In this document: in pieces, positions 34,398 through 43,754 of the stretch
Layout: every line of letters begins with the position of its first letter
Position numbering within the stretch: position 1 is the first letter of the stretch
DNA from: Martelella mediterranea
GTDB lineage: Bacteria; Pseudomonadota; Alphaproteobacteria; Rhizobiales; Rhizobiaceae
NCBI RefSeq assembly: GCF_021021415.1
Contig: NZ_JAINWJ010000010.1
Coordinates: 124,001 to 188,000, forward strand
Direction of reading: 5' to 3'
DNA: 64,000 nucleotides
The notes under the pieces: model-generated
Databases searched by the model: none
Told to the model about the DNA's origin: nothing
The model's input: the letters and a program-made list of their open reading frames with translations, nothing else
Program-made: the position numbers and the translations under genes

Positions 34398-35357
34398 ATG
34401 ACCAAACCGCCGCTGCTGATCGACCTCAAATTCTCCGACCGCGCCGCCGTGGTCGCCGCGCTGAAGCGCCATTTTGCCGATCGCGATGTTATCGATCTCG
34501 GTGCGGCCGAGAATGCCGGGCGCGATCTTTCCGATTGCCGCTACGCGATCCTGTGGCAACCCGATGCAGACCTGTTTTCCCGCGCGACAAACCTCGATGT
34601 GCTGTTTTCCGGCGGGGCGGGCGTCGACAGGGTTCTGGCGCTTGAGGGTTTGCCGGATGCGCCGCTGGTGCGCTTCGTCGATCCGTCGCTGACCCGGCGG
34701 ATGAGCGAATATGTGGTGCTGCAATGCCTGTATCACCTGCGTCAGGTCGCCGCCTATCGCTCCAGCCAGAAGGCTCGGCGCTGGCAGCCGCTGCCGCAGC
34801 CGGAAGCCTGCGCGGCGACGGTCGGGATCATGGGGCTCGGCGAACTCGGCCGCGATGCGGCGGCGAAGCTGAAGATGATGGGGTTCAACGTCGTCGGCTG
34901 GTCGCGGACGGCCAAGACCATCGACGGGGTCGAGACCTTCGATGAGGCGGGCCGCGATGCCTTTCTTGCGAGGACCGATATCCTGGTCGGCCTGCTGCCG
35001 TTGACGGCCGAGACCACGGGCCTCTTCGACCTGGCGCTTTTCGAAAAGCTGAGGCGCGGCGGTCCGCTCGGCGCGCCGGTGTTCATCAATGCCGGCCGCG
35101 GCGGCTCGCAGGTGGAGGCCGATATTGTCGCCGCGCTCGATCGCGGCATACTCGGCGGCGCGTCGCTCGATGTGTTCGAGACCGAGCCGCTTTCCGCCGA
35201 AAGCCCGCTATGGGATCGCGAAAATGTCGTGATCACGCCTCATGTGGCGGCCGACAGCGATATCGGCGCGCTGTTTGCGCATGTCGAGCGCCAGATCGCG
35301 CGGTTCGAGGCGGGAGAACCGCTCGAGCATGTCGTCGGCCGGAAGCGGGGCTACTGA
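34398..35357 (+). CDS. 2-hydroxyacid dehydrogenase, GhrA-like glyoxylate/hydroxypyruvate reductase
   Basis: A D-isomer-specific NAD(P)-dependent 2-hydroxyacid dehydrogenase of 319 aa, closest in pattern to GhrA. The nucleotide-binding motif VGIMGLGELGRDAAAKLKMM starts near residue 142. The catalytic region includes NAGRGGSQVEADIVAALDRG and the terminal ITPHVAADSD with the active-site histidine. The ATG at 34398 is the expected start; upstream residues in the longer frame (from 34284) are not protein-like. The exact substrate is uncertain. It is a single-gene unit. Confidence 0.9.
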   Translation: MTKPPLLIDLKFSDRAAVVAALKRHFADRDVIDLGAAENAGRDLSDCRYAILWQPDADLFSRATNLDVLFSGGAGVDRVLALEGLPDAPLVRFVDPSLTRRMSEYVVLQCLYHLRQVAAYRSSQKARRWQPLPQPEACAATVGIMGLGELGRDAAAKLKMMGFNVVGWSRTAKTIDGVETFDEAGRDAFLARTDILVGLLPLTAETTGLFDLALFEKLRRGGPLGAPVFINAGRGGSQVEADIVAALDRGILGGASLDVFETEPLSAESPLWDRENVVITPHVAADSDIGALFAHVERQIARFEAGEPLEHVVGRKRGY

Positions 35358-35431
35358 CAAACGGAACAATCGGCACGGCCTTGACGTTTCTCCTTCAGCT
35401 GAACCCGCAAGCGGCAGGCAAGGAGGAAGTT

Positions 35432-35653
35432 ATGGCAACGCATTTCGATCCCAAGGAAGCCCGACCCGTCAAATATCCGGGTGAGGAAGACTATCCGCAG
35501 AACCAGGAAGACAATGGCGGCGTGTCGCCGACCGAAAGCCGGCATCTCAATCGCGGGCAGACGGTGATCATGATCCTGATCGCGATCATGGTCGGCGTCG
35601 TCCTGATATGGGGCGGCGCGGAATGGCTTTTCGATACGCCGGCAGTGGAGTGA
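35432..35653 (+). CDS. Small single-span membrane protein A
   Basis: A 73-aa protein with a perfect AGGAGG 5 bases before the ATG region. The first 40 residues are polar and acidic; one transmembrane helix spans about residues 46-66 (VIMILIAIMVGVVLIWGG). I do not recognise a family. It is followed after 3 bp by a protein of the same design, and aligned motifs (SP-x-E-x-R-x3-RG, W and E at identical spacing) show the two are tandem paralogues. Confidence 0.75.
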   Translation: MATHFDPKEARPVKYPGEEDYPQNQEDNGGVSPTESRHLNRGQTVIMILIAIMVGVVLIWGGAEWLFDTPAVE

Positions 35654-35656
35654 TTG

Positions 35657-35899
35657 ATGATTGACCCGAACAAGCCCAACCAGACCAATGAACCGGAAAC
35701 CGGAAAGTCCGAACTGTCGCCGAACGAGGCGCGGCAATCCGAAAGGGGGCGCGGCCTGATTTACGTTCTTGGCGGCGGGCTCGCGCTGGCCATCGTGGTA
35801 TGGGCGGTGATGGAATTATTAGCGCCGAAGGGCGCCAGCCCTGACGTCGAGACCGTGACCGAGGATGCCGAACAGGTGGCCCCCGCGACGGATCAGTAA
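35657..35899 (+). CDS. Small single-span membrane protein B (paralogue of A)
   Basis: An 80-aa protein with a polar N-terminus, one transmembrane helix (about residues 35-55; LIYVLGGGLALAIVVWAVME) and an acidic C-terminal tail. SPNEARQSERG aligns with SPTESRHLNRG of its neighbour, and the tryptophan and glutamate of the helix fall at the same distance in both. The start is the ATG at 35657, with a TTG at 35654 also possible. Function unknown. Bases 35900-36035 hold nothing recognisable. Confidence 0.7.
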   Translation: MIDPNKPNQTNEPETGKSELSPNEARQSERGRGLIYVLGGGLALAIVVWAVMELLAPKGASPDVETVTEDAEQVAPATDQ

Positions 35900-36035
35900 G
35901 CGGGCCGCTTAAACTCGCTTTGAGCAAAAGCGCCGCCGCGCTCTGGATTTCCGATAACAGAGCGGCTAAATCATGGGCCCGGAGGGGCGCATGACTGCCC
36001 TTCACGCGAATGACGCCTGAAGGGAGCGGGAGGCG

Positions 36036-37340
36036 ATGGCCAAGACCGATATTGCCACACGGGTCTATGATCACAGCTGGAAGCTCGACCCGATCATCCG
36101 CAGCCTTCTGGATACCGATTTCTACAAATTGCTGATGCTGCAGATGATCTGGAAGCTCTATCCGGACGTCAACGCCACCTTTTCGCTGATCAACCGCACC
36201 GCCTCCGTCCGCCTTGCCGACGAGATCGACGAGGGGGAACTGCGCGCCCAGCTCGACCATGCGCGCGAGATCAAACTCACCAAGAAGGAAATGATCTGGC
36301 TCGCGGGCAACAGCTTTTACGGCCGCTCGCAGATATTCGAGCCGGAGTTTCTCACATGGCTCGCCAATTTCCGCTTGCCCGAATATGAGCTGACGCGTCA
36401 TGACGGCCAGTATCAGCTGACCTTCCACGGCCGCTGGATGGAAACCACGATGTGGGAGATACCGGCGCTTTGCATCATCAACGAGTTGCGCTCGCGCGCG
36501 GCGCTGAAGGGCATCGGCCTGTTCACGCTGGACGTGACCTATGCCCGCGCCAAGGCCAAGATGTGGTCGAAGGTCGAGCGGCTGGCTGCCCTCGACGGGC
36601 TCAGAATATCCGATTTCGGCACGCGCCGGCGGCATTCCTTCCTGTGGCAGCGCTGGTGCGTCGAGGCGCTGAAGGAGGGGATCGGCCCGGCCTTTACCGG
36701 TACCTCTAATGTGCTGCTCGCCATGGATACCGATCTGGAGGCCGTCGGCACCAACGCCCACGAGCTACCGATGGTTGCAGCCGCCCTTGCCGAGACGGAC
36801 GAGGCGCTCGCCGCCGCTCCCTACAAGGTGATGCAGGACTGGAACAAGCTCTATGGCGGCAATCTGCTGATCGCGCTGCCGGATGCCTATGGCACGGCTG
36901 CCTTCCTGCGCAACGCGCCGGAATGGGTTGCCGACTGGACCGGCTTCCGCCCCGACAGCGCGCCGCCGATCGAGGGCGGCGAGAAGATTATCGACTGGTG
37001 GAAGAAGATGGGCCGCGATCCGCGCGAGAAGATCCTGATCTTCTCCGACGGGCTGGACGTCGATGCCATCATCGAAACCTACAAGCATTTCGAGGGCAGG
37101 GTGCGCATGAGCTTCGGCTGGGGCACCAATCTCACCAATGATTTCATCGGCTGCGCGCCGCATCGCGTCGGCGGGCTGAAGCCGATCTCGATCGTCTGCA
37201 AGGTCTCTGACGCCAATGGACGCCCGGCGGTCAAGCTTTCCGACAATCCGCAGAAGGCCACCGGTGATCCGGCGGAAGTCGAGCGCTATCTGAAGTTCTT
37301 CGGCTCCGAGGACATGGTCGATCATCCGGTGATGGTCTGA
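36036..37340 (+). CDS. pncB: Nicotinate phosphoribosyltransferase
   Basis: Catalyses nicotinate + PRPP + ATP to nicotinate mononucleotide in NAD salvage; cytoplasmic, 434 aa, full length. The N-terminal [20 protein letters not shown] and the phosphorylated-histidine motif FGTRRRHSF (H200) are intact, as are [18 protein letters not shown] and [10 protein letters not shown], which bind PRPP. A GNAT gene begins 1 bp after its stop. Confidence 0.96.
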   Translation: MAKTDIATRVYDHSWKLDPIIRSLLDTDFYKLLMLQMIWKLYPDVNATFSLINRTASVRLADEIDEGELRAQLDHAREIKLTKKEMIWLAGNSFYGRSQIFEPEFLTWLANFRLPEYELTRHDGQYQLTFHGRWMETTMWEIPALCIINELRSRAALKGIGLFTLDVTYARAKAKMWSKVERLAALDGLRISDFGTRRRHSFLWQRWCVEALKEGIGPAFTGTSNVLLAMDTDLEAVGTNAHELPMVAAALAETDEALAAAPYKVMQDWNKLYGGNLLIALPDAYGTAAFLRNAPEWVADWTGFRPDSAPPIEGGEKIIDWWKKMGRDPREKILIFSDGLDVDAIIETYKHFEGRVRMSFGWGTNLTNDFIGCAPHRVGGLKPISIVCKVSDANGRPAVKLSDNPQKATGDPAEVERYLKFFGSEDMVDHPVMV

Positions 37341-37341
37341 C

Positions 37342-37971
37342 ATGCTTATACGCGAAGGCAGGACAGAGGACCTCGACGCGCTTTACGCGATCGCGCTTGC
37401 CACTGGCGACAATGGTCGCGATGCGAGCGCGCTTTACGACGATCCGCAGATGATCGGCCATATCTATTCCGCGCCCTATCTCATGGTCGATGGCGGCTTC
37501 TGCTTCGTGGCCGAGGATGAGGCGGGCGTGTGCGGTTATGTTGTGGGCACCGCCGATACCGAGACCTTCGCGCGGACGCTGGAGGCGGACTGGTGGCCGG
37601 CGCTCAGAAAGCGCTACCCGGAGCCGGATGCGCAAAACCGCGCGCAGTGGACGCCGGATGACCGGCGCGCCCATCTGTTTCATCACACGGAAGCGCCGCC
37701 GCCGGCAGTGGTCGCGGCCTATCCGGCGCATCTGCATATGAACCTTCTGGAGCGGGCCCGCGGCCATGGGCTCGGGCGTCAGCTTCTCGGCGCGGCGTTA
37801 AGGCGACTCGCGGAACTTGGGGCCGGTCACGTCCATGTCGGTGCCGGCTGGACCGAGGCGGGCGGCGCCGCTTTCTGGCAGGCCTCGGGGTTCGAGGTGC
37901 TGGAGGAGAGCGAGCGCGGCGTCGTTTATCTCGGCCGCGCGGTTCCTCCGCTCGATGGATCGGTGCGCTAG
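37342..37971 (+). CDS. GNAT family N-acetyltransferase
   Basis: A 209-aa acetyltransferase. The GNAT core is recognisable from GYVVGTADTETF, the acetyl-CoA loop RARGHGLGRQLLGAALRRLAE (split here; about residues 133-152) and FWQASGFEVLEE. It is somewhat larger than typical GNAT proteins, with an insert around WWPALRKRYPEPDAQNR as in O-GlcNAcase-type acetyltransferases. It is coupled to pncB by position; substrate unknown. Confidence 0.88.
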   Translation: MLIREGRTEDLDALYAIALATGDNGRDASALYDDPQMIGHIYSAPYLMVDGGFCFVAEDEAGVCGYVVGTADTETFARTLEADWWPALRKRYPEPDAQNRAQWTPDDRRAHLFHHTEAPPPAVVAAYPAHLHMNLLERARGHGLGRQLLGAALRRLAELGAGHVHVGAGWTEAGGAAFWQASGFEVLEESERGVVYLGRAVPPLDGSVR

Positions 37972-38090
37972 GATTCGCCAGGGGAAGGCGGCCTTCTCAC
38001 AAGCGATATCCCGTCGCCGGTCTCGGCGTTGCGAAACGATCCGACACCTTTGGCTCTGTCATGCGTTCTCTCCTCATAAAGGGAGAACAC

Positions 38091-38600
38091 ATGTTTTTTG
38101 AAAGCTGGAACGGCATTATCCGCGTCCTCGTCGTCGGCGGGGCCGCCTATCTGGCGCTGGTGCTGATGTTGCGCATCAGCGGCCAGCGCACGTTGACCAA
38201 GCTCAACGCCTTCGACCTTGTCGTCACCGTCGCCCTCGGCTCGGTCCTGGCAACCGTCATGCTCAGCAAATCCGTGCCGCTTGCGGAGGGTATCCTGGCG
38301 CTTGCGGTGCTGATCTTCCTGCAGTTCGCCATCACATGGCTCTCCGTCAGGTCGTCCGCCGTAAGCCGAATGATCAAAAGCGAGCCGGCGCTGGTCTTCA
38401 GCGATGGGGTCTTCCTCGAAAAAGCGATGAAGCGTGAAAGGTTGACAAAGGACGAGGTGCGCGCCGCCATCCGCTCGTCCGGCACGGCGAAGCCTGACGC
38501 CATTTCCGCGGTGATCCTGGAAACGGACGGATCGCTCAGCGTCGTGAAACGCCCCGAGCAGCCGAACCTGGCCGGCGTTCCCCGCACCGAAGGCCTGTAG
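38091..38600 (+). CDS. DUF421 / YetF-like membrane protein
   Basis: A 169-aa DUF421 protein with three N-terminal hydrophobic segments (about residues 12-85) and a soluble C-terminal domain. Family markers are LRISGQRTLTKLNAFDLVVTVALGS and the cytoplasmic EVRAAIRSSG and AVILETDGSLSVVKR. The start at 38091 has GGGAGA upstream. Function is poorly known; some members affect spore or envelope processes in Bacillus, which says little here. Confidence 0.9.
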   Translation: MFFESWNGIIRVLVVGGAAYLALVLMLRISGQRTLTKLNAFDLVVTVALGSVLATVMLSKSVPLAEGILALAVLIFLQFAITWLSVRSSAVSRMIKSEPALVFSDGVFLEKAMKRERLTKDEVRAAIRSSGTAKPDAISAVILETDGSLSVVKRPEQPNLAGVPRTEGL

Positions 38601-38674
38601 GCCGACCACGCAGGTTTGTCCGCAGAAATCAGCATTCCGCCGCATTGACTTGGCTTATCGCCGACCCGTAAATA

Positions 38675-38850
38675 GGTCCCGGATCAGGTTCCGTTCGCGA
38701 GAACGGATGAAAAGGGAACGCGGTTCAAAACCGCGGCTGCCCCCGCAACTGTAACCGTTGAGCCATTTCCACCACGTCACTGGGCGCATGTCCGGGAAGA
38801 CGGAAATTCAGGCGATGACGCGGAAGCCAGGAGACCTGCCCGATCCGGTC
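38675..38850 (+). promoter_or_regulatory. Cobalamin (AdoCbl) riboswitch
   Basis: The class-defining conserved parts are present in order: GAAAAGGGAA-like junction, GGCTGCCCCCGCAACTGTAA, CACTGGGC, CGGGAAGACGG and GATGACGCGGAAGCCAGGAGACCTGCC (conserved core split for length). Outer pairing GGATCAGGT with ACCTGCCCGATCC closes the element. It precedes btuB by about 160 bp and would shut the btuBFCD operon when cobalamin is plentiful. Confidence 0.93.
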
Positions 38851-39009
38851 ACCCTTGCTTGAACACGGGGTTCTTGTTCAGGCGCGGTCGTCCGTCGCGG
38901 TGACATTCGAAAACGATGTTGCCGTGGATGGATGGTCGGGCCAAACCGCTTTCCCATTCCCCACGGTGCTTTTTTGCCGGCCGCGGCCGGCCCGAATGGG
39001 GATTTTGAT

Positions 39010-40929
39010 ATGAGAGAATTCATTGCGGCCGGCATGGCCGTCGCCGTGCTTGCTTCGGCCGGAGAGGGGGCGGCGCAAGATACCGGCGCCACGACGGTTC
39101 TGGAACCCATCTATGTGACGACGCCCTTGCGCCGCCCGTCCACGATCGTGCAGTCGACCTCGACGGTCACGGTGGTCACCGAGGAGGATATCGAGCGCTC
39201 CGCCGCCGTCGATCTTCCCTCGCTGCTGAGAAGCTATCCGGGCGTCAACGTCACCACCAATGGCGGCATGGGCGCGAACGCGGGGATTACCCTGCGCGGC
39301 ACCAATACCGGCCAGACGCTGGTGCTGGTCGACGGTATGCGCGTCGCCTCCGCCACTGGCGGCTCCACCGCCATCGCCAATATTCCGCTTTCAAGCATCG
39401 CCCGCGTCGAGATCGTCGAGGGCGCGCATTCGGCCCAGTGGGGCGCGGACGCGATCGGCGGCGTCGTCAACATCATCACCAAGGATGGCAGTTTCTGCGA
39501 AAACGGCGCTTCGATCTGCTCCAGCGTGGAAACCGGCGTGACCTGGCCCTGGGGCGGCTTCGGCACGCTGTCGAGCCGCGGGGTCACCGGCTCCGGCGTC
39601 GATTTCAATGTCGGCCTCTCGGTCATCGGCACGGAAGGCTATGATTTCACCACGCCGTCCAACTCCGTTCATGAGCCGGGCCGCGACGGGTTCCTGCAGG
39701 GCAGCTTCAACTATTCGATCGGCAAGGATTTCGCCTGGGGCCGGGTCTATTCGCAAGGCTTCTACGCCCGCTCCAATCCGCATTTCGACAGCGCACCCTA
39801 TGCCGACTGGATGACCGGCGACATGGTCTATGGGGCCAATCAGTCGATCCAGACGAATGCCGCCTTCAAGCTCGGCGCGGAATTCGACCACTCCGACGAC
39901 TGGTCTTCGGTGTTCGAGATTTATTCGGCCTTCGACTACCAGAAGAATTTCCGCGACGATCATCCGGAAGCCGATACCCATTACGACACCAATCGCTTTG
40001 GGATTTCCGGTTCGACCACGAAGGAAGTCTTGGCGGGCGATGCGCTCAACATCTTCACGCTCGGCTTCGACGCCTATCGCGAAACGGTCGATTCCTCCGT
40101 CGATTACACCGAGACCGGGCGCAATGTCGGAGCCTTCTACGGCCAGTACGGCCTGGAGCTTGACGCTCTCACGGTGAATGCCGGCCTGCGCTACGATGCC
40201 GACGAACAGTTCGGCGGGGCGCTGACCTATAATGTCGGTCTCGGCTACGAACTGGTCGAGGGGCTGACGGCGCGCGCCTCGTTCTCCACCGGTTTCAACG
40301 CGCCGACCTTCAACGACCTCTACTGGGCGTTCGACGGCTCCTATGTCGGCAACCCCTATCTCGACCCGGAAACCTCGAAGAACTGGGAGGCGGGGCTGAA
40401 CTGGGATTCCGGCGCGGGCAGCGTGGTCGACGTCGTCTATTACGAGAACTATATCGACGACATGATCGTCTTCGTCTCCGATCCGATCACCTATATCGGC
40501 ACCATGGAGAATATCGAGAAGGCCAAGGTCAGCGGCGTGCGCGCCACCTATTCGCAGATGCTGCTCGACGACCGGCTCGGCCTTGATTTCGGCCTGGAAT
40601 ACCGCCTGCCCAAGAACGAGACCGATGACGAGTATATCGCCAACCAGAACCGGCTGAAGCTGACGGCGGCGGCAAGCTGGCAGGCGACCGAGCGTCTCAA
40701 TCTGAACGCCGGCATCGAATATGTCGGCAGCCGCTGGACCAATGAGTCGAATTTCAATCCGCAGCTTGGCGACTATACCGTGGTCGATATTTCCGCCAAT
40801 TATGCCGTGGATGACTTGTCAAACGTCAAATTCGCGGTCGAAAATCTCTTCGACGAGGATTACCAGACAATTCCCGGATATAATGCGCCCGGCACAACCG
40901 TGACGCTTTCTTACCGAAGGACCTTCTAA
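39010..40929 (+). CDS. btuB: TonB-dependent cobalamin receptor BtuB
   Basis: An outer-membrane, TonB-dependent barrel of 639 aa. A signal peptide (residues 1-21) is followed by a plug domain with TonB-box-like EPIYVTT and the plug block SLLRSYPGVNVTTNGGMGAN and GITLRGTNTGQTLVLVDG. The barrel ends in ...TLSYRRTF with the terminal phenylalanine typical of outer-membrane proteins. The start at 39010 is preceded by GGGGA and the longer frame from 38932 is rejected. The riboswitch upstream identifies cobalamin as the ligand. Confidence 0.92.
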   Translation: MREFIAAGMAVAVLASAGEGAAQDTGATTVLEPIYVTTPLRRPSTIVQSTSTVTVVTEEDIERSAAVDLPSLLRSYPGVNVTTNGGMGANAGITLRGTNTGQTLVLVDGMRVASATGGSTAIANIPLSSIARVEIVEGAHSAQWGADAIGGVVNIITKDGSFCENGASICSSVETGVTWPWGGFGTLSSRGVTGSGVDFNVGLSVIGTEGYDFTTPSNSVHEPGRDGFLQGSFNYSIGKDFAWGRVYSQGFYARSNPHFDSAPYADWMTGDMVYGANQSIQTNAAFKLGAEFDHSDDWSSVFEIYSAFDYQKNFRDDHPEADTHYDTNRFGISGSTTKEVLAGDALNIFTLGFDAYRETVDSSVDYTETGRNVGAFYGQYGLELDALTVNAGLRYDADEQFGGALTYNVGLGYELVEGLTARASFSTGFNAPTFNDLYWAFDGSYVGNPYLDPETSKNWEAGLNWDSGAGSVVDVVYYENYIDDMIVFVSDPITYIGTMENIEKAKVSGVRATYSQMLLDDRLGLDFGLEYRLPKNETDDEYIANQNRLKLTAAASWQATERLNLNAGIEYVGSRWTNESNFNPQLGDYTVVDISANYAVDDLSNVKFAVENLFDEDYQTIPGYNAPGTTVTLSYRRTF

Positions 40930-41787
40930 ATGCCGCACCCGGCGCACGCCAAACGCAAAGTTTTCAGCGCAGCGTGCGCCGGGTTTCTTCTACTTCTTCC
41001 CTTCACCGCCGCCGCCGCGCCGCAACGCGTGGTCTCGATCAATCTGTGCACCGATCAGATGGCCATGCTGATTGCCGATGAAGGGCAGTTGCTGTCGGTC
41101 TCGCGGCTTGCGGCCGATCCGGCCATCTCGGCGATGGCGGCAGAGGCCGCCGGTTACCGGCTGAATGACGGGCTGGCGGAGCAGGTTTTCCTGATGAAGC
41201 CCGACCTGGTGCTCGCCGGCAGCTATTCGACGCGGGAGACGGTCGATCTCCTGAAGCGGCTCGGGATCGCGGTCGCGGAATTCCAGCCCGAGGCATCGCT
41301 TGATGATGTGCGGCACAATCTGGAGCGCATCGGCGTGCTGCTCGACAGGAAGCAGGCAGCGGCGGACGTGATCGCCGCGATGGATGAAGGCCTCGCCGAT
41401 CTCGCCGAAACGCCGCCCGGCAAGCGCACGGCCGCGCTCTATTACGCCAATGGCTATACCTCTGGCAAAAACAGTCTCGCCGGCGACATGATCGCCCGGC
41501 TCGGTCTTGCCAACATCGCCTCGGAGGCTGGCGTCGACAGGCTCGGGCGATTGCCGCTGGAACGGCTGATCATGGCCGCGCCGGATGTGATCGTCGGCGG
41601 CGACGCGGATTATGACGCCCCGGCGCTTGCCCAGGCCGGGTTCAGGCACCCCGCCTTCGTGGCCGCCACCGAGCGGAGCGACTATGTCAACCTGCCGAGC
41701 CGCTATTCCATCTGCGGCGGGCCGTTCAATGTCGCGGGTATCGCCCTGCTCGCCGAAAAACTTGGCGGAGGCGGAGCGGATGAATGA
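40930..41787 (+). CDS. btuF: Cobalamin ABC transporter substrate-binding protein
   Basis: A 285-aa periplasmic binding protein with a signal peptide (residues about 1-28) and the BtuF/FhuD-type pattern RVVSINLCTDQMAMLIADEGQ, LMKPDLVLAG, FQPEASLDDVRHNLERIG and PDVIVGGD. It begins directly after the btuB stop. It overlaps btuC by eight bases. The call to BtuF is by operon position, since this fold also binds haem and siderophores. Confidence 0.88.
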   Translation: MPHPAHAKRKVFSAACAGFLLLLPFTAAAAPQRVVSINLCTDQMAMLIADEGQLLSVSRLAADPAISAMAAEAAGYRLNDGLAEQVFLMKPDLVLAGSYSTRETVDLLKRLGIAVAEFQPEASLDDVRHNLERIGVLLDRKQAAADVIAAMDEGLADLAETPPGKRTAALYYANGYTSGKNSLAGDMIARLGLANIASEAGVDRLGRLPLERLIMAAPDVIVGGDADYDAPALAQAGFRHPAFVAATERSDYVNLPSRYSICGGPFNVAGIALLAEKLGGGGADE

Positions 41788-42781
41788 GCGCCGGCGCTAC
41801 TGGCGGCTGATGGTCGTCCTCGGCATTCTCGTCCTGGTGCTGTTTACCGCCTCGCTCGTCATCGGGCCGGCAGGCATCGGGTTCCGGCAGAGCGTCGCCG
41901 GCCTGTTCGGGCGCGATGCCGCGTCCATCGTTCTGATCATGCAGGAAATCCGGCTGCCGCGCGCCATTCTCGGGTTGATGATTGGGGCCACGCTCGGGCT
42001 TTCCGGCGCGGTGTTGCAGGGCTATCTGCGCAATCCGCTGGCCGAGCCCGGCCTGCTCGGCGTCTCGGCGTCGGCCTCGCTCGGCGCGGTGATCGCGATC
42101 TATACCGGCCTTTCGGCGCTGTTTTCGCTGGCGCTGCCGCTCTTGGCGCTCGCCTTCGCCTTCGCCTCGGTGCTGCTGGTGCGGTTTCTGGCCGGCGGCG
42201 GGGCGCGGAGCCTGACGATCATTCTCGCCGGCGTCGCTGTGACCAGCTTCGCGGGGGCCATGACCTCGCTGGCGCTCAATCTCTCGCCCAATCCTTTCGC
42301 GGCGATGGAGATCATGTTCTGGATGCTGGGCTCGCTCGCCGACCGCTCCATGCTGCAGGTGTGGCTCTCAGCGCCGTTTATGCTGGCCGGCTGGGTGCTT
42401 CTGTTCGGCTGCGGCCGCGCGCTCGACATGCTGACGCTAGGCCATGAGGCGGCGGCCAGTCTCGGCATGTCGCCGAAGCGCACCGAGCGGATGGTGATCT
42501 GGGGCGTGGCGGCAAGCGTCGGCGCGGCGACCGCCGTCTCCGGCGCGATCGGTTTCGTCGGCCTGGTGGTGCCGCATATCCTGAGGCCGCTCGTCGGCTC
42601 GGTGCCGTCCAGGCTGCTGCCGGCGAGCGCGCTCGGCGGAGCGGCGGTGCTGCTGGCGGCCGATGTCGCGGTCAGGCTGGTGGCCCCGGAGCGTGACCTG
42701 AAGATCGGCGTGGTGACGGCGCTGATCGGCGCGCCGTTCTTCCTGTGGCTGATTTACAAGACGCGGAGAGAACTGGTCTGA
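41780..42781 (+). CDS. btuC: Cobalamin ABC transporter permease
   Basis: A FecCD/BtuC-family inner-membrane permease of 333 aa with about ten hydrophobic segments. Markers are IRLPRAILGLMIGATLGLSGAVLQG (about residues 53-75), NPLAEPGLLGVSASAS and GAIGFVGLVVPHILRPLVGS. The ATG at 41780 lies inside the end of btuF; the open frame from 41612 is a shadow. The stop overlaps the btuD ATG. Confidence 0.92.
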   Translation: MNERRRYWRLMVVLGILVLVLFTASLVIGPAGIGFRQSVAGLFGRDAASIVLIMQEIRLPRAILGLMIGATLGLSGAVLQGYLRNPLAEPGLLGVSASASLGAVIAIYTGLSALFSLALPLLALAFAFASVLLVRFLAGGGARSLTIILAGVAVTSFAGAMTSLALNLSPNPFAAMEIMFWMLGSLADRSMLQVWLSAPFMLAGWVLLFGCGRALDMLTLGHEAAASLGMSPKRTERMVIWGVAASVGAATAVSGAIGFVGLVVPHILRPLVGSVPSRLLPASALGGAAVLLAADVAVRLVAPERDLKIGVVTALIGAPFFLWLIYKTRRELV

Positions 42782-43554
42782 TGCTGCTTCGCGCCGAAAA
42801 CCTCACCGTTGAAAGAGGCGGCCGCGCCATCGTGGATGGCGTCGATCTGAAGGTCGGGCGCGGCGAGCTGGTCGGCCTGATCGGCCCCAACGGCGCGGGC
42901 AAGACGACGCTTCTGAAGGCGCTGATCGGCGTGACGGCGGCATCCGGGGCCGTGTTCCTGCAGGATAGCCCGCTGGAAAAGCTGAGCGCCAACGAGCGCG
43001 CGCGCCGGGTCGCCTTCCTGCCGCAGGATCACGAGATCGCCTGGCCGGTGAAGGTGCGCGAGGTGGTGGCGCTTGGCCGCCAGCCGTGGATCCAGGACAG
43101 TTGTTTCGGCGATTACGCCCGCGGCCAGATCATCGCCGAGGCGATGGTGCGCATGGGCGTCGAAGGCTTTGCCGAGCGCACCGCCGACACGCTTTCCGGC
43201 GGCGAGCGCGCCCGCGTGCTGATCGCACGGGCGCTGGCGCAGATGACCCCGCTGCTGATCGCCGACGAGCCGGTCGCCGGGCTTGATCCTGCCCACCAGA
43301 TCGGCCTGATGGAGGTGTTCGTCTCGCTGTTGCGCGAGGGGCGCTCGGTGCTCGTGTCGCTGCACGATCTCGGCCTTGCGGCCCGCTGGTGCACCCGGCT
43401 GATCATGATGGATGGCGGCAGCGTGGTGGCCGACGGTCCGCCCGCCGCGGTGCTGACGGCGGAAAACCTGCGCCGGGTTTATGGCATCGAAGCCTATTTC
43501 GGAAAAGCCGATGGCGGTCCGGTGATCATGCCGACCCGTCTTTCACCGAAATAG
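42781..43554 (+). CDS. btuD: Cobalamin ABC transporter ATP-binding protein
   Basis: A 257-aa FecE/BtuD-type ATPase. Walker A GPNGAGKTTLLKALI, signature LSGGERARVLIARAL and Walker B LLIADEPVAGLD are visible. It starts at the ATG at 42781 sharing its A with the btuC stop. It ends the riboswitch-led operon. An inverted repeat CGGCGGGA/TCCCGCCG (about 43561-43588) follows in the 200-bp gap before lysC and may terminate transcription, but lacks a U-tract. Confidence 0.93.
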   Translation: MLLRAENLTVERGGRAIVDGVDLKVGRGELVGLIGPNGAGKTTLLKALIGVTAASGAVFLQDSPLEKLSANERARRVAFLPQDHEIAWPVKVREVVALGRQPWIQDSCFGDYARGQIIAEAMVRMGVEGFAERTADTLSGGERARVLIARALAQMTPLLIADEPVAGLDPAHQIGLMEVFVSLLREGRSVLVSLHDLGLAARWCTRLIMMDGGSVVADGPPAAVLTAENLRRVYGIEAYFGKADGGPVIMPTRLSPK

Positions 43555-43754
43555 CGTTGCGGCGGGAGCGGCGTCCCGTTCCCGCCGAAAGCGCCATTGC
43601 GCGAAGGCGGCGATTTCGCTAAGAAACCGCAGTTTTCCCGGCATGCGTCGAAATCTGGCTTTCACGAGCCAGCCCAACGACCTGACGGCGAACGCGGTAT
43701 GGATGTGGCGTCCGGTTCCGGACGCCCTGGAATATTGAGTTTGGAAAGTCTTCA

